A stretch of DNA of 64,000 nucleotides, from contig QEOQ01000670.1 of assembly GCA_010279815.1 (NCBI GenBank), forward strand, positions 729,372-793,371. Reading direction: 5' to 3'. Made by a program: the position numbers and the translations under genes. The notes beneath the pieces were generated by a model. It was given only the letters and a program-made list of their open reading frames with translations, was not told where the DNA came from and searched no databases. Source of the stretch: Brachionus plicatilis. Taxonomy: Eukaryota; Rotifera; Eurotatoria; Ploima; Brachionidae. Below, piece after piece: positions 37,182 through 47,888 of this stretch (position 1 is its first letter; the number at the start of each line of letters is the position of its first letter).

Positions 37182-38549
37182 CTAAGTAGTCATTTTAACT
37201 TTGCTTAGCCGCCTCATCGATGGAGCAGACTTAGCCTCTTCGTCGATGGTAATCAATTTAAAAGTAGACACACATTTTGGCTTTTGTTTTACCTTTGAAT
37301 TTCGTCTCACATTCAAAATTGGTTCTTCAGGAGCGTATTTGACAGTTTTCCGGTAGCTTTCAGTATTTTGTGCCGATGCCATATTGAACAAATCACTTAA
37401 ATTGATCGACCTAGTCATGTGATTTAAATGATTAGCAAAATGATGAAACTTAAGATTATTTTGGTCTTTTTTGCTGGTTTTGTTCATAAAAGATGAGTTG
37501 ATTTCTGACTGTATTTCTGTTTCTGATTTACTGTTGACATATTGATCAACTCGGTCGCTACTACCTGTCAGCTCAAGCAAACAATTCAACTCTGGTTTTA
37601 AAGCAAAGCCAGATCTGGAGAAGCAAGGACTATTTAAGTAATTTGACAAAGATGAAGATGTAGCTGAAGATAATGATGAATTAGTTAGAGTTTTAGACCT
37701 GCTTAGATTACTTTTTCTATTTTGGTCACAGGTTGAATTTTTGAATGCGGTAAATTGTGTTGATTTATTATTTATTTTTTGCTCTGAATTTACTCTGTGA
37801 TCATTTAAAACTTGGGCAATAGCCGGAAGAATTTGGGGATTATTTTCCATCTCATGGTCCAAGCTATGTGATAAATCCTTCAATTGCCTAAACATTCTCA
37901 GTTTTCCATTTAATTTAGCATTGTTTATCTCTCTTTCATTTATTTTAAGATAATTTTTCAATATTTCCACTTGGCCCTCTTTTTTCCACTGTTCGGCATC
38001 AAAAAAACTCGCTTGATCCGCCTGATTTTTGCTGGCATTGCCAATTTCAACAATCATTTGAGCTGCTTGGGTATAATTTAAGCGACATGCGAGCAAATAT
38101 GGTGTAATTTTGTTTATCTTGTCCGGTATGTCCACATTTATTTTGTACTTGGCAAAAGTGGACAAAATAAGTCTCAGAATGGATAAATTGTTGTTGATTA
38201 CGGCATGGTGAAGTAGTGTTTTTCCCATAAGGTCTGTCCGACTAAGATTAAGTTCTGTGATGTAGTTTTTAATCAAATAGTCCAGCTCGGCTTCAAGTTG
38301 TTTGATAACACAAAGAAAAAATATGTCATGACCATTGTTGTCTTGGTCAAGGATGTGGACCAAGTTTTGTTTGAGCAAAAATCGCAGCATTTTAAATCTA
38401 CGCCGAGGCTCTTTTATGTTCAATGAAATCATTAGTATATTTTGGTTATCGATTTTCGATTTTATTTTAAAATTGTAGCTATGCCGCATGAACAAGAGCA
38501 ATTTTGAGTACTGGCTGTTTAGAATGGCATCGATTATTCGCTCTGACAT
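37182..38549 (-). CDS. Ankyrin-repeat protein of unknown family
   Basis: One uninterrupted 455-residue frame. The N-terminal half (about 30-175) shows three to four ankyrin-type helical repeats. The clearest is DLMGKTLLHHAVINNNLSIL and its follow-on NKITPYLLACRLNYTQAAQM. Earlier units around MLRFLLKQNL and NNGHDIFFLCVI are weaker. After about residue 190 comes a charged helix (EQWKKEGQVEILKNYL) and then a long low-complexity tail rich in Ser, Asn and Lys (for example SLSSATSSSLSNYL), probably disordered. No catalytic domain, signal peptide or membrane span is visible. Such architecture suggests a scaffold or adaptor, but the partner is unknown. I cannot place it in a named subfamily. The ATG chosen is the first in the frame. 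Confidence 0.8.
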   Translation of the reverse strand: MSERIIDAILNSQYSKLLLFMRHSYNFKIKSKIDNQNILMISLNIKEPRRRFKMLRFLLKQNLVHILDQDNNGHDIFFLCVIKQLEAELDYLIKNYITELNLSRTDLMGKTLLHHAVINNNLSILRLILSTFAKYKINVDIPDKINKITPYLLACRLNYTQAAQMIVEIGNASKNQADQASFFDAEQWKKEGQVEILKNYLKINEREINNAKLNGKLRMFRQLKDLSHSLDHEMENNPQILPAIAQVLNDHRVNSEQKINNKSTQFTAFKNSTCDQNRKSNLSRSKTLTNSSLSSATSSSLSNYLNSPCFSRSGFALKPELNCLLELTGSSDRVDQYVNSKSETEIQSEINSSFMNKTSKKDQNNLKFHHFANHLNHMTRSINLSDLFNMASAQNTESYRKTVKYAPEEPILNVRRNSKVKQKPKCVSTFKLITIDEEAKSAPSMRRLSKVKMTT

Positions 38550-40594
38550 GGCTACGATCTAGTTTAGAAAATCTTAAAAATAAAAAAAAAATTCTTTTTT
38601 ACTAGCTTTATCCTTAATCGATTTCGGACTTAATTTGTCAGTCTTATCAAGTTTTTATCGCTTGGACAAAATTTGGTTCATTTGTTATCGTTTCTTAAGA
38701 AATTTAGAAATTTTATGGCCTGATTAGATTTCGGAAAAAAGCCATAAACTGGTCAAATTTAGAAACAGTAGTATTTTTTAGATTAACAATAAAATAATTT
38801 GATAAAATTTTTCTAAATTTAAAAATTTTCAAATTATTGCTCCTGCGATGAATTAATTGCATAACTTTTATTAGTTTTAATAATTTTTATCTTTTTTTTT
38901 TTTAACAATAAAATTCTTATGGCTTAAATTTATTGTTAATAGAAAAAAAAAAGCAAACTCAGTAGCTCACTTAGAGGTCCAAAGCTATTTTTTCAAAGGT
39001 ATAGAAACAAATAACTCAAAAGTATTTATTTATAAATGGTTTTTATTTGCTTAATTTACGTTTATTGTTGAGTAAAAATTTGGAAGTTATTTAATTTCTT
39101 GACTTGAATAATAAGACTCTCGCCAATACCCCTGCCATTTAGAAAAAAAAACTATTTCCTTTCTTTCAATAATTAGCGATAATTGAGAAATATTAGACTT
39201 ATTTGTTTATGGGCTGAGATTTGTTTTAAGCCAAGTTCGGGCATGGCACAATTTATCATCTGGCTCCACCTGAGCTCTATTATTTCTAGGTCTTTAATTT
39301 TTTTAAAAAAGCTGTCAACCAATTTATAATGTAGTCAATGGCTACGAGAAAAATTTACCAAATTTTTGCGGAAGTTCGCTAATGGATCGAAGTATTTGCC
39401 ATATCGGATATTACATAATTAGTGGCTAATTGACAAACTAAATCTTAGCTTTTAAAAGTAAATAATTTTCTTTTTTCCTTAAGGTATTTAGTTATTATAT
39501 GGAAACATTTAAGAAATGTTTTAAGAAATTGTGTAATTTAAGCTATTTGAAATTCAAATAGGATTTAACATTAAAATACTTGAAGCTAAACATGTTGATG
39601 AAAATCAAATAAATTAAAATTCTGTTCATTAAAGCAAGTTTAAGATTTTTTTAAGTCAAATACAATACTGGATGAATATGTTTGAGTGGCATAAATTTCA
39701 ATAAACAAACAATTTTTGATGAATTTATTTGCTTTTTTTAACATTAAATTGAGTTGCCATAGTTTATTAATTTTTAAATTTTAAAAGTCTTCATAATAGA
39801 TAACACTCTTTCCTTGATCACAGTTAATAAAAAAAAACTATAATTATTTTTAGCACACTTTTTTATTAATTTTAAAATAAAAAATTTTTTTATTTTATAA
39901 TTAACATTGCCGAGATCCACTTACTTTTGTCTATCCAGGTAAAAATTTTTTAAATATTAAAATTTTAGTTTAAAAATATTTTTAAAACACAGAGTATCAT
40001 TAGAAGATTTCTGAATTTGCTTGAGAAGTATAATAATTGATCATTTATTGAATATTGTGCATTTATAATTGATCTAGTAAAATATCTCAGCTTAAGAACT
40101 CATGGCTTCCTAAATTAGTATTTTTCTCAGGTATGATTAGAAAAATTCAAATGAAACCTCTCAAATTGAGTTTAATCTTTTTTTATTTTATTGAAAAATA
40201 TTAGACCAAATAATGATTTATCATTTTTAAGGCTTTGATTAAAAAAAACAATCAAACTGTTTAAAGTTGTGTGTCATGTATAACCTGTTTATGAGATCTT
40301 TTTTTGTAAGAAATTTTGAGGTAGCTATTTATGCTCCTTCTTAACTAAGACGCTCATGTAAAAGATATCGATAAAGACGTTGCTTTATCACAAAATGTTC
40401 GTCAATCATTCTTGAAATTTGATAAACATTAAATAAGATAAATATTTAAATTTTGAAATAGATTTAAAATTTATTTTTTAAATCAAAGATAAAAAGTATT
40501 AATATTAAAAATTTTGACTATAAACAAAAATATCCGTTTTTGGTTTAAAAATATTTTTTGAATTTATATTTTTATATAATTATGAAATAAAAAA
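38550..40594. other. Intergenic, no gene recognised
   Basis: AT-rich sequence upstream of the ankyrin-repeat gene. It should include that gene's promoter, but no defined element, long ORF or strong repeat was seen. Confidence 0.45.
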
Positions 40595-40855
40595 TCATTT
40601 TTTTCCAATATAATGCATCTTGTACTTTGAAAAAAGATATTTTTGAAAATTCGAATATTTGTTGAATATTTCAGCTTTCATTTGTGATTGAGTTCCGTTG
40701 ATTTTTTCTTTCATAAGTTCTGTCTCTATTTTTCTTATTTTGACATATTCGTTTATTAATATTGGAAAAACTACCTGAAATATAGAATCAAAGCCGATTA
40801 TCTGATTCATTGTTAATAAGACCACAATTGTTATTTTAATTTCTTTGAAATTCAT
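40595..40855 (-). CDS. Small hypothetical ORF with hydrophobic N-terminus
   Basis: An 86-residue frame starting MNFKEIKITIVVLLTMNQII, which could be a signal peptide or short membrane anchor, followed by a Lys/Glu-rich amphipathic stretch and a basic end (KMHYIGKK). No family recognised and no neighbouring exon found. In AT-rich DNA, frames of this size with Ile/Lys-rich composition can arise by chance, so it is a weak call. It could be a small secreted protein. Confidence 0.25.
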   Translation of the reverse strand: MNFKEIKITIVVLLTMNQIIGFDSIFQVVFPILINEYVKIRKIETELMKEKINGTQSQMKAEIFNKYSNFQKYLFSKYKMHYIGKK

Positions 40856-41745
40856 TTTCTAAATAGATTATTAATTTGACAAAATTTTAAATTTTAAAAC
40901 AACTTATTTAAAGATTAAAATAAAATAAAATAAATACAAAATCAATGTAAAATCAAATAAATCAAAATAAAATTATTACAAAAAATTTATTTTTACAAAA
41001 AAAATGAATGTAAGCAGTTAGAGTAAAATTAGCTAAATTTCGTTATTTTATTGAGTAGAGTTAAAAAATTATTATATAAAAAATTTTCAAATTGAATCTT
41101 TAAAGAATTTGTCTAATATTTGAAATAAAATTATCTGAAATATTAAAATTTTTAAACGATAAAAAAAATCATGCTCTTCCTAATAACAAATATGTTAAAA
41201 AATTGTAAATGAGATTAATTTTAAAATTAGAAAAATGTATTTCCCATTTTTTTACAACTAATAGAACTTATTAATAGACTGATTTTTTTTTAATTAATTT
41301 TTTTATGAAATGTATCCGAATTTATAAAAATATTAAAATAATTTTTTTAATTTTTTTTCTTACAAGCTATAGGATCATTTTAAAAAGTGAATTTTCAAAA
41401 TGAAACACAACTTTTTTTTATTAATCATTACTAGTAAATTTTGATTAAGATAATGTAAATTTTCATGTTTTGAAGATATGATTTAATGTATTACTTTGCG
41501 ATAGAAAACAAACTAGATATTATTCTTTTTATTTTACAAATTTCAAAAGAGCATCTTAATTAGTTTGAGCTTAGAAAAGTTTAAAGATAGAAAGAATCTA
41601 ATCTGAAAAAAATTTTCCTTTTTTTTATTTTTCTAAAAATTTTTTTCGGTTAATGCAGCCAAATCACCCAAAACATTAGTTAATTACTATTTGGAAAATT
41701 AGACATATATTTACCAAAAATATCTTTAAAATTTAATTATTTAAA
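40856..41745. other. Intergenic, no gene recognised
   Basis: AT-rich stretch with only homopolymer-like runs. Nothing supported. Confidence 0.45.
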
Positions 41746-41753
41746 GCTAATTT

Positions 41754-42345
41754 GGCATATGTCTGATATGTGAACTGAAAATTATGTGCACTTTCTTAAA
41801 GTTGATAGGTGAACTAAGTGCACGAAAATTTATAGACAAAAAAAAACGTGAACTGACAATTAATACGTGAACTTTATTGAAAATTAAAGTTTTAATAAGG
41901 TAAAATTAAATTTAGAAAGTGTTAATTTAAAAAAAAAAAGTATCACAGTGTTTCAATTTTTTTTATGAGTCCAACTAACATGTATTTTTAGACCCCATTC
42001 ATTCATACAATATTTCTCTTTCCCCAACTGACTACACAATTCAAATAAAATACCACTTGTATTGACTGCTTTATTTTTTTTTAAAAGAACATTTACAGAC
42101 TGCACAGCTTCATTCCTCGGCCGTGGAGTTTCATAAGAAACTTTCTCAATGGCCAAAGCATTCCTTTTGACATTATTTATAAAAACAACAGAAGAGACTA
42201 AATTTGCTTTTTTTAAATAAATTAAAATTATGTGCACTGAAAAGATCACATAATTTTCAGTTCACACTTTTTCGTGCACTATTATTCGAGAGAGTGCACA
42301 TAATTTTTAGTTCACATAATTTGTGATCTATAGTTCACATATGCC
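41754..42345. mobile_element. 592-bp DNA transposon with TIRs and 8-bp target duplication
   Basis: The element begins GGCATATGT and ends ACATATGCC (perfect 9-bp terminal inverted repeats). It is flanked on both sides by the same 8-bp word GCTAATTT (41746-41753 and 42346-42353), a clear target-site duplication. Subterminal motifs recur in both ends and orientations: ATGTGAACT, AAAATTATGTGCACT and GTGCACGAAAA. An 8-bp duplication is typical of hAT elements and is also seen in Merlin-like groups; the GGC start is not the usual hAT end, so the superfamily is left open. It contains a 98-codon minus-strand frame (41953-42249) without transposase motifs. It is probably non-autonomous. Confidence 0.85.
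41953..42249 (-). CDS. 98-residue ORF inside the TIR element, unknown
   Basis: Open from an ATG within the subterminal repeats, so its first residues are element sequence. The core has KRNALAIEKVSYETPRPRNE and GILFELCSQLGKEKYCMNEW, more balanced in composition than the surroundings. No DDE or zinc-finger motif was recognised. It might be a transposase remnant, a captured host exon or a chance frame. Confidence 0.25.
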   Translation of the reverse strand: MIFSVHIILIYLKKANLVSSVVFINNVKRNALAIEKVSYETPRPRNEAVQSVNVLLKKNKAVNTSGILFELCSQLGKEKYCMNEWGLKIHVSWTHKKN

Positions 42346-42353
42346 GCTAATTT

Positions 42354-43959
42354 TCATTAAAAAAATTTAATTTTAAAATTTATTCATATATACACAGGGA
42401 TTTCAGCTGCCAAAATTAAAAATAAATCTGTAGGAGGCAAAATAATTTTAATTTTTATTAAAAACCTATAAATGAGAAAAAATTGATTATTAAACAACAT
42501 GTTTCACGTATAAAAAAGGTTGGCACACGATTTATTTAGATCGTAATAATCCATCTGAGAGAAATGATAAGCTCTTTTTAAATATCCTAGACCATAACGC
42601 TAATTAGGGTATAATTTTAAAGATCTTTCAATCAATTGTACCATTTTAGAAGACATTTTTTAAACCAAATATTTTTGTCAGCGATGCTTAAAATTATATC
42701 CCTAAATATCCCTGATATCCCTAAAATTTCACAAAAAATTTTTTTTTTGCACTCGTAATATTAAATAAAGATCAAATTTAAGTTTTAATTTAAGACAGTC
42801 TTAAAATATTTTTAAAAATATGTCAAGTTTTTTTTCTGTTTTTTTTTCATTTTTCAATAAACCTAAAAAAAAAAAAGAAAAGGATAAATCAAACTGGATA
42901 AATTTCAAAATATACAATAAATTTAGATAATTTGATAGGATTTTGGGTAATGTTTTTTAAAAATTGAAATAACTTTAATACAAAAATGGGAACAAATTTT
43001 AAGAAAATAATCGAGTAGGATTTCTTGAATTTCTATTTGAAAATAGTTCAATTTATTTTAATCATTTTGTAAGGTTTTGTTTTTTGATTATTAAACAAGA
43101 AGATAAAATAATAATCATTGAATTTATTCACTTATTTCGTACAAATTTTCCTTTTTAAAAATTTCAAAACCAATCCTTCTTTAAATTGCATTAAAATATA
43201 TATTTCATATTTTGTTTAAAATTTAAAAGAAATAGTTTGGTATAGTTGTCTAAGTTGAAGAGTTTTAGTTCTTTAAGCACAGTTCATGTCTCAGTTAAGA
43301 TATTTCAATTTGTAAAAAAGAAATACTGAAATACTATCAAATGATTTAAATTTATTAAAAAATATATTTTTAATTTTATTCTGTTTGATTTTTCATCAAT
43401 AAAACCATTTTTTTTGGTTTTTCTATTTTTAGGTTTATTGAAAAATATTAAAAAGCAAAAAAAAACTTGCCATCTATTAATATAAAAATAACAGAATGGT
43501 TAAAATCCTAGTTTTAGTTCTAAATATTGACTTAGGTAGAATTAATTAGTTTAATTTTTAATAAAAAATTTCTCGAGTAAAATTTTCTGATAATATTTTT
43601 GGTCTTTAAAACTTTTTTAAATACAATTTGCGTAGGAATATGATTTTTACTCTTTTGAATCTTTTATGCTTAATTTAATTTGAATTTAAAAAGAATTAAA
43701 AACGTATCCTAAATTTTATGAAAATTCTTTTTAAAATTTTGAAAAAAATCAAAAAAGACTCAAGAGATTTTAAATAATGTAATTAATTGTAGAATTTTTA
43801 GAATCAAATATTTAAATTTTTTCTTACTATAAAAATTATAATCGTTCAATTAAGAAAGCTAAAAAAAGATCAAATATGAGGTCGAACAGAAATAATTAGA
43901 AAAATAAGACAAATCAGCACAAAGGAGACCTAAAATAGCTTATGATACTGATAGTTGTT
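42354..43959. other. Intergenic, no gene recognised
   Basis: AT-rich sequence. Near 42700 a short motif (ATATCCCTAAA / GATATCCCTAAA) repeats locally. No supported gene or element. Confidence 0.45.
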
Positions 43960-45110
43960 TTCTTCATGACTTAGTCAATCAGTATTAGGAAAAGTGTCGA
44001 AGAGAGAACGTACCCTTGTCTGACTCCTATACACAATTTGATGCTTTCAGATTGTCCTTTTTCCAAAATCACGCTTCACTCGAATTTCTCGTAGAAGAGT
44101 TTTATCAAGTTAACTATCTTCTGTGGCAGGTCATAAGATTTTAATGTGCCCACAAGATTTCTCTGTGTATGCTATCAAAGGCTTTCCTGAAGTCAACAAA
44201 GTTAAGATACAGGGAGCCATTCCATTCCGGACTATAATGTTCCTAAGTGAAAATATCTGGTCTATACATCCTCTACCTCGTCTAAATCCTACTTATTCTT
44301 CTCTTAGTATAACATCCAAGGAGTAACTGATTCTTTCCAGAATTATGCTGCAGAACGCCTTGCTTGCTATTGGTAGCAGTTTTATTCCTCACCAATTGTC
44401 ACATATCATTTTTTTGCCTTTCTTGGGAGCTTGACTATTAAGCATTTTGATCAGTCCTCTGGTATGATTTCTTGCCGCCATACTCAGCTTTCAACATTTC
44501 TGCCGGAACTCGGTCAATTCCCGGGGCTTTTCTGTTCTTCAGAGCCTTTATCGCAGGTTCTATTTCTTTTATGCCAGGCACTTTTGTTTCAATATCAAGG
44601 TCAGTGCTAGCTAGTTCAGGTTGTAAAGACTCTTTAGGTTCTGGCATATTTAGAACTTCTTTAAAGTGCTCAACCTATCTTTTCCTTGTCTCTTTCAGTT
44701 GTTATGATCCTACCTTTTTTGTCTTTCAATAATGTTGCTCTTTTCTGTGAGGATCCATATATGGCATTAGTGATCTTGTGTAGCATATGTAGGTCCCCTC
44801 TTGAGCTGGCTTCTTCTACTTCGCTAGCACACTGGTTTATATAATTCCTCTTATCACGCCTTGCTCACCATTGTTATTTCTTTCTCTGCAACCTTGGGTG
44901 CCCATAAAATTCTCAAATCCATAGTTGTCACTTTCAACTTTCGCATTTATGTCTCCCATAACAATCATGAGGTCATATCGCGGCACTTAATCTATAGTTA
45001 CTTGTAGCTGTTCGTAGAATATAGATTTTTCATTCTCACTGGCTTCGTTAGATGGGGCATAGCATTGTATGATGGACGTGTTGCAATGTTTCATTTTTAG
45101 CTTATGGTTT
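43960..45110 (-). mobile_element. Degraded LINE (APE endonuclease plus reverse transcriptase)
   Basis: Minus-strand translation gives an AP-type endonuclease piece near 45090-44880 (TSIIQCYAPSNEASENEKSI, VMGDINAKVESDNYGFENFM). The linker VEHFKEVLNMPEPKE follows near 44660, then reverse-transcriptase motifs IKALKNRKAPGIDRVPAEML (about 44520), FRRGRGCIDQIFSLRNI (about 44280), LNFVDFRKAFDSIHREIL (about 44190) and GVRQG(C/Y)VLSSTLF (about 44000). Stops and frameshifts separate these blocks. This order and wording fit RTE-like or related APE-type non-LTR elements. The 5' end, YADD box and 3' end were not found, so the copy is truncated and inactive. Confidence 0.85.
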
Positions 45111-45653
45111 ACGTGGAGAAAAAATATGAAAAAGAAGAAGACGGATTCTAATTTTTTAAGTAAAATCAAACCTGAAACCACCTTTTTTTTAATTAAAGAG
45201 GATCACATAAAAAATATATTGTTTTTTTTATCCAATCACGGAAATTTTTAAGATTTTCTTTGGATTATTCTTTGAAAATTAAAAATAAATCAATTCAAGA
45301 ATTTGCATACTATTTCCTTGTAAAAATTAAATTTTATATAAATAAACTTAAATTCTCGCAATTACACGTTAATTTACGTAATTTTACAAATCCAACTTCA
45401 GATAAATTGATAAAAATAAAAGTGTCAAACCATTAATGTAGTTCCAAAAAAGCTTTATTTTTGTTCAACTAGATTAATTTAAATTTAGAAATTAACTTAA
45501 CATTATTGGTAATAAAAATTTTTAAAAAAATATGTTACTCATATATGTAGATTTTTTTGCGTAAATATTTTATAAATCTATATTTTTTTTTAAATTATCA
45601 TAAACATCAATCTGTCATTTGGCTCGGCACAGCCATTTTAACTTTAGACAACA
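45111..45653. other. Upstream region of the OCRL-like gene
   Basis: AT-rich, no gene. A TTTAG just before the start codon could be a 3' splice site of a 5'-leader intron or trans-splicing acceptor, but this is speculative. Confidence 0.4.
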
Positions 45654-47888
45654 ATGGAAAAAACCCTAATAAAACAGGAGCTATCGCTTTATGAAGAAGA
45701 ATACATTAAATACAAAAATCTGCGCATTTTTTGCGGCACCTATAATGTAAATGGACGCATGCCGGACGAAAGTCTCTCACCTTGGATCAAGCTGAACTCG
45801 AAAGAAATCGACATCTATGCAATTGGTTTCCAAGAACTGGTTGATTTGAACACTACCAATTTGTTAATTAAAAACGACACCAATGAACAACTATGGACAG
45901 CTTACATTGAAACCGAACTATCAGACACCAGAAGCAAAAAACTAAAATACCATCTTTTGACCAAGAGCAGAATGTTCGGTCTCTTTCTTCTCATTTATGT
46001 TAGTGAAAAACTAATTGAAAAAAAAGCCATTAGCGAAATAATGAAATCACAAGTTGCTACTGGAATAATGGACATGCTTGGAAATAAAGGCAGTCTGGGC
46101 ATAAGTTTTAAACTGTTCGAGTCCAGGATATGCTTTGTGTGCAGTCATTTTGCGGCCGACACAGACAAACTGGAAAAGCGCAACTCGGACTTTAGGGCCG
46201 CTATGCAAAAGTTAAATTTTCAACAAGATTCAGACACTGGTTACTCATTTAGACTAGATGACCACGACACCATATTCTGGTTCGGTGATCTCAATTACCG
46301 TTTAGACAATCTATCTCTTACCAGAACTTTTCGGCTTATAAATGAGCAAAATTATGACCAATTGCTCAAGTATGACCAATTGAGCCATGAGAAAACACTT
46401 GAAAAAATATTCCACAACTATCAAGAAGGACGCATCAATTTTCGTCCCACTTACAAATATGTAACCAGAAGCGATTTGTACGAAAAACAGTCATTGGTAA
46501 CCAGTCTTGACCAAGAGGACAATTTTGGAAAAGTAAAACTTCCCTCGTGGACTGACCGAGTTTTGTACAAATCCCAAAAATGCACTCTAGTTCAATATTC
46601 TTGCATCAACACCATCACTGTCAGTGACCATAAGCCAGTCTATGCCTTATTCGATTTAGAGGTGAAAAAAATCGACCAGAAAAAATACATGAAACTTTAC
46701 GAGGACATGCTCAAAGAATCGGACAAGCGCATCAATGAACTAATGCCGCACATAGAGCTGCAAAAATTTGAGTATGACTTTGGCAAGTGTTATTTTTATG
46801 ATGTCAAAGCTTTGGAGATGGTAGTGCACAACAAAGGCGCAACTAGAAGCAATGTTGATATTTTGTTCTATGAGAATAAGCCTGACGCAAAGACAAAATT
46901 TGCTGCTCCATGGGTCACTTTTATGCCGCAGCACAAAGAGCGCCTTGAGCCTGGCAAAGACTACAAAATAGAGATACGCACTTGCTTTAGTCCAAAGTTA
47001 TTGCCAAAATTAATTGGTCAAAAAAAACTGGAAGATTTCCTAATTGTACGCTGCTTGAATGGCAACGATTCGTTTGCCACTGTTACCTGTGACTATCAGC
47101 CGACTTTAATCGGAGTTTCACTAAAGGCCCTGACCACAATTAAAGACACTTTTGAAAATGTAGACTTGGAACAATTTGAAAAATTAGAGGAAAAAATTAA
47201 ATTGTATGAGGAAATGAGTGACAAAATTTTTAAGCAAAATTTTGAAAATTTTCTCAGTAATTATCAAGCCAATTCGGAATATTCTCTTGTTACAATTAGA
47301 CTAGACTTTTTTGACGCTGCCTTAACCATGACCAAAGAAACTATTGAACAAGATGAATATTTTGATAAAAATTTATCGGATGAGTATGTTTTTTTATTAA
47401 ATTATCTAATTAAACGGTGCACAATGGAACGGGGTTTGAGTCGCCCAGAGACCAAGCAGACCATAGAGGAACAAAAAAATTCGGCTTTGATTAGTTTATC
47501 TAGGAGAAATTTTGCCGAATTTGAAAATTTTAATTTTGACATGGAACTGTTGGCTGAGTTACTCTACGATTTGTTGTACTCGCTGCCGTGTTCACTCATA
47601 CCTCGTCGATACATTAACTATTGTGGTTTTTTGGCATCAAATAAAATTTCTCTGAAAGATATTAGGCTTTTTGACTACATTCCAAAATCGCACAAACACT
47701 TGTTTATTCTTATTGTAAAATTTTTAAGAATTTGTTTAAAATCATTAAGCCTGAATGAGTCGAATTATTCGAGCATGATAGCTGCGGCCATTTTCCAAAT
47801 TGACAAAGAAACTGACCATAAAACTTATCCTAGTTACAATCCTTTTAATTTTATTAAAATATTTATTGACAATGAGAATTTTGTATGA
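45654..47888 (+). CDS. OCRL/INPP5B-type inositol polyphosphate 5-phosphatase
   Basis: A single 744-residue exon. The 5-phosphatase domain covers about residues 22-335: FCGTYNVNG (27-34), IYAIGFQEL, MLGNKGSLGISF, CSHFAAD (family usually NSHLAAH), GDLNYRL (211-217), LPSWTDRVLY (about 296) and SDHKPV (324-329). It removes the 5-phosphate from PI(4,5)P2 and related lipids on endosome/Golgi membranes. An ASH-like beta domain follows (about 350-480; PWVTFMP, LEPGKDYKIEI), then a divergent RhoGAP-like helical domain to the end (LYSLPCSLIPRRY, SMIAAAIFQ), which is catalytically dead in this family. The N-terminal PH domain of human OCRL/INPP5B is absent or lies in unrecognised upstream exons. The complete lack of introns is unusual beside its split neighbours. 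OCRL versus INPP5B cannot be decided. Confidence 0.92.
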   Translation: MEKTLIKQELSLYEEEYIKYKNLRIFCGTYNVNGRMPDESLSPWIKLNSKEIDIYAIGFQELVDLNTTNLLIKNDTNEQLWTAYIETELSDTRSKKLKYHLLTKSRMFGLFLLIYVSEKLIEKKAISEIMKSQVATGIMDMLGNKGSLGISFKLFESRICFVCSHFAADTDKLEKRNSDFRAAMQKLNFQQDSDTGYSFRLDDHDTIFWFGDLNYRLDNLSLTRTFRLINEQNYDQLLKYDQLSHEKTLEKIFHNYQEGRINFRPTYKYVTRSDLYEKQSLVTSLDQEDNFGKVKLPSWTDRVLYKSQKCTLVQYSCINTITVSDHKPVYALFDLEVKKIDQKKYMKLYEDMLKESDKRINELMPHIELQKFEYDFGKCYFYDVKALEMVVHNKGATRSNVDILFYENKPDAKTKFAAPWVTFMPQHKERLEPGKDYKIEIRTCFSPKLLPKLIGQKKLEDFLIVRCLNGNDSFATVTCDYQPTLIGVSLKALTTIKDTFENVDLEQFEKLEEKIKLYEEMSDKIFKQNFENFLSNYQANSEYSLVTIRLDFFDAALTMTKETIEQDEYFDKNLSDEYVFLLNYLIKRCTMERGLSRPETKQTIEEQKNSALISLSRRNFAEFENFNFDMELLAELLYDLLYSLPCSLIPRRYINYCGFLASNKISLKDIRLFDYIPKSHKHLFILIVKFLRICLKSLSLNESNYSSMIAAAIFQIDKETDHKTYPSYNPFNFIKIFIDNENFV

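Noticed and set aside
44123..44326. Plus-strand ORFs opposite the LINE
   Set aside because: They are antisense shadows of the reverse-transcriptase sequence on the minus strand.
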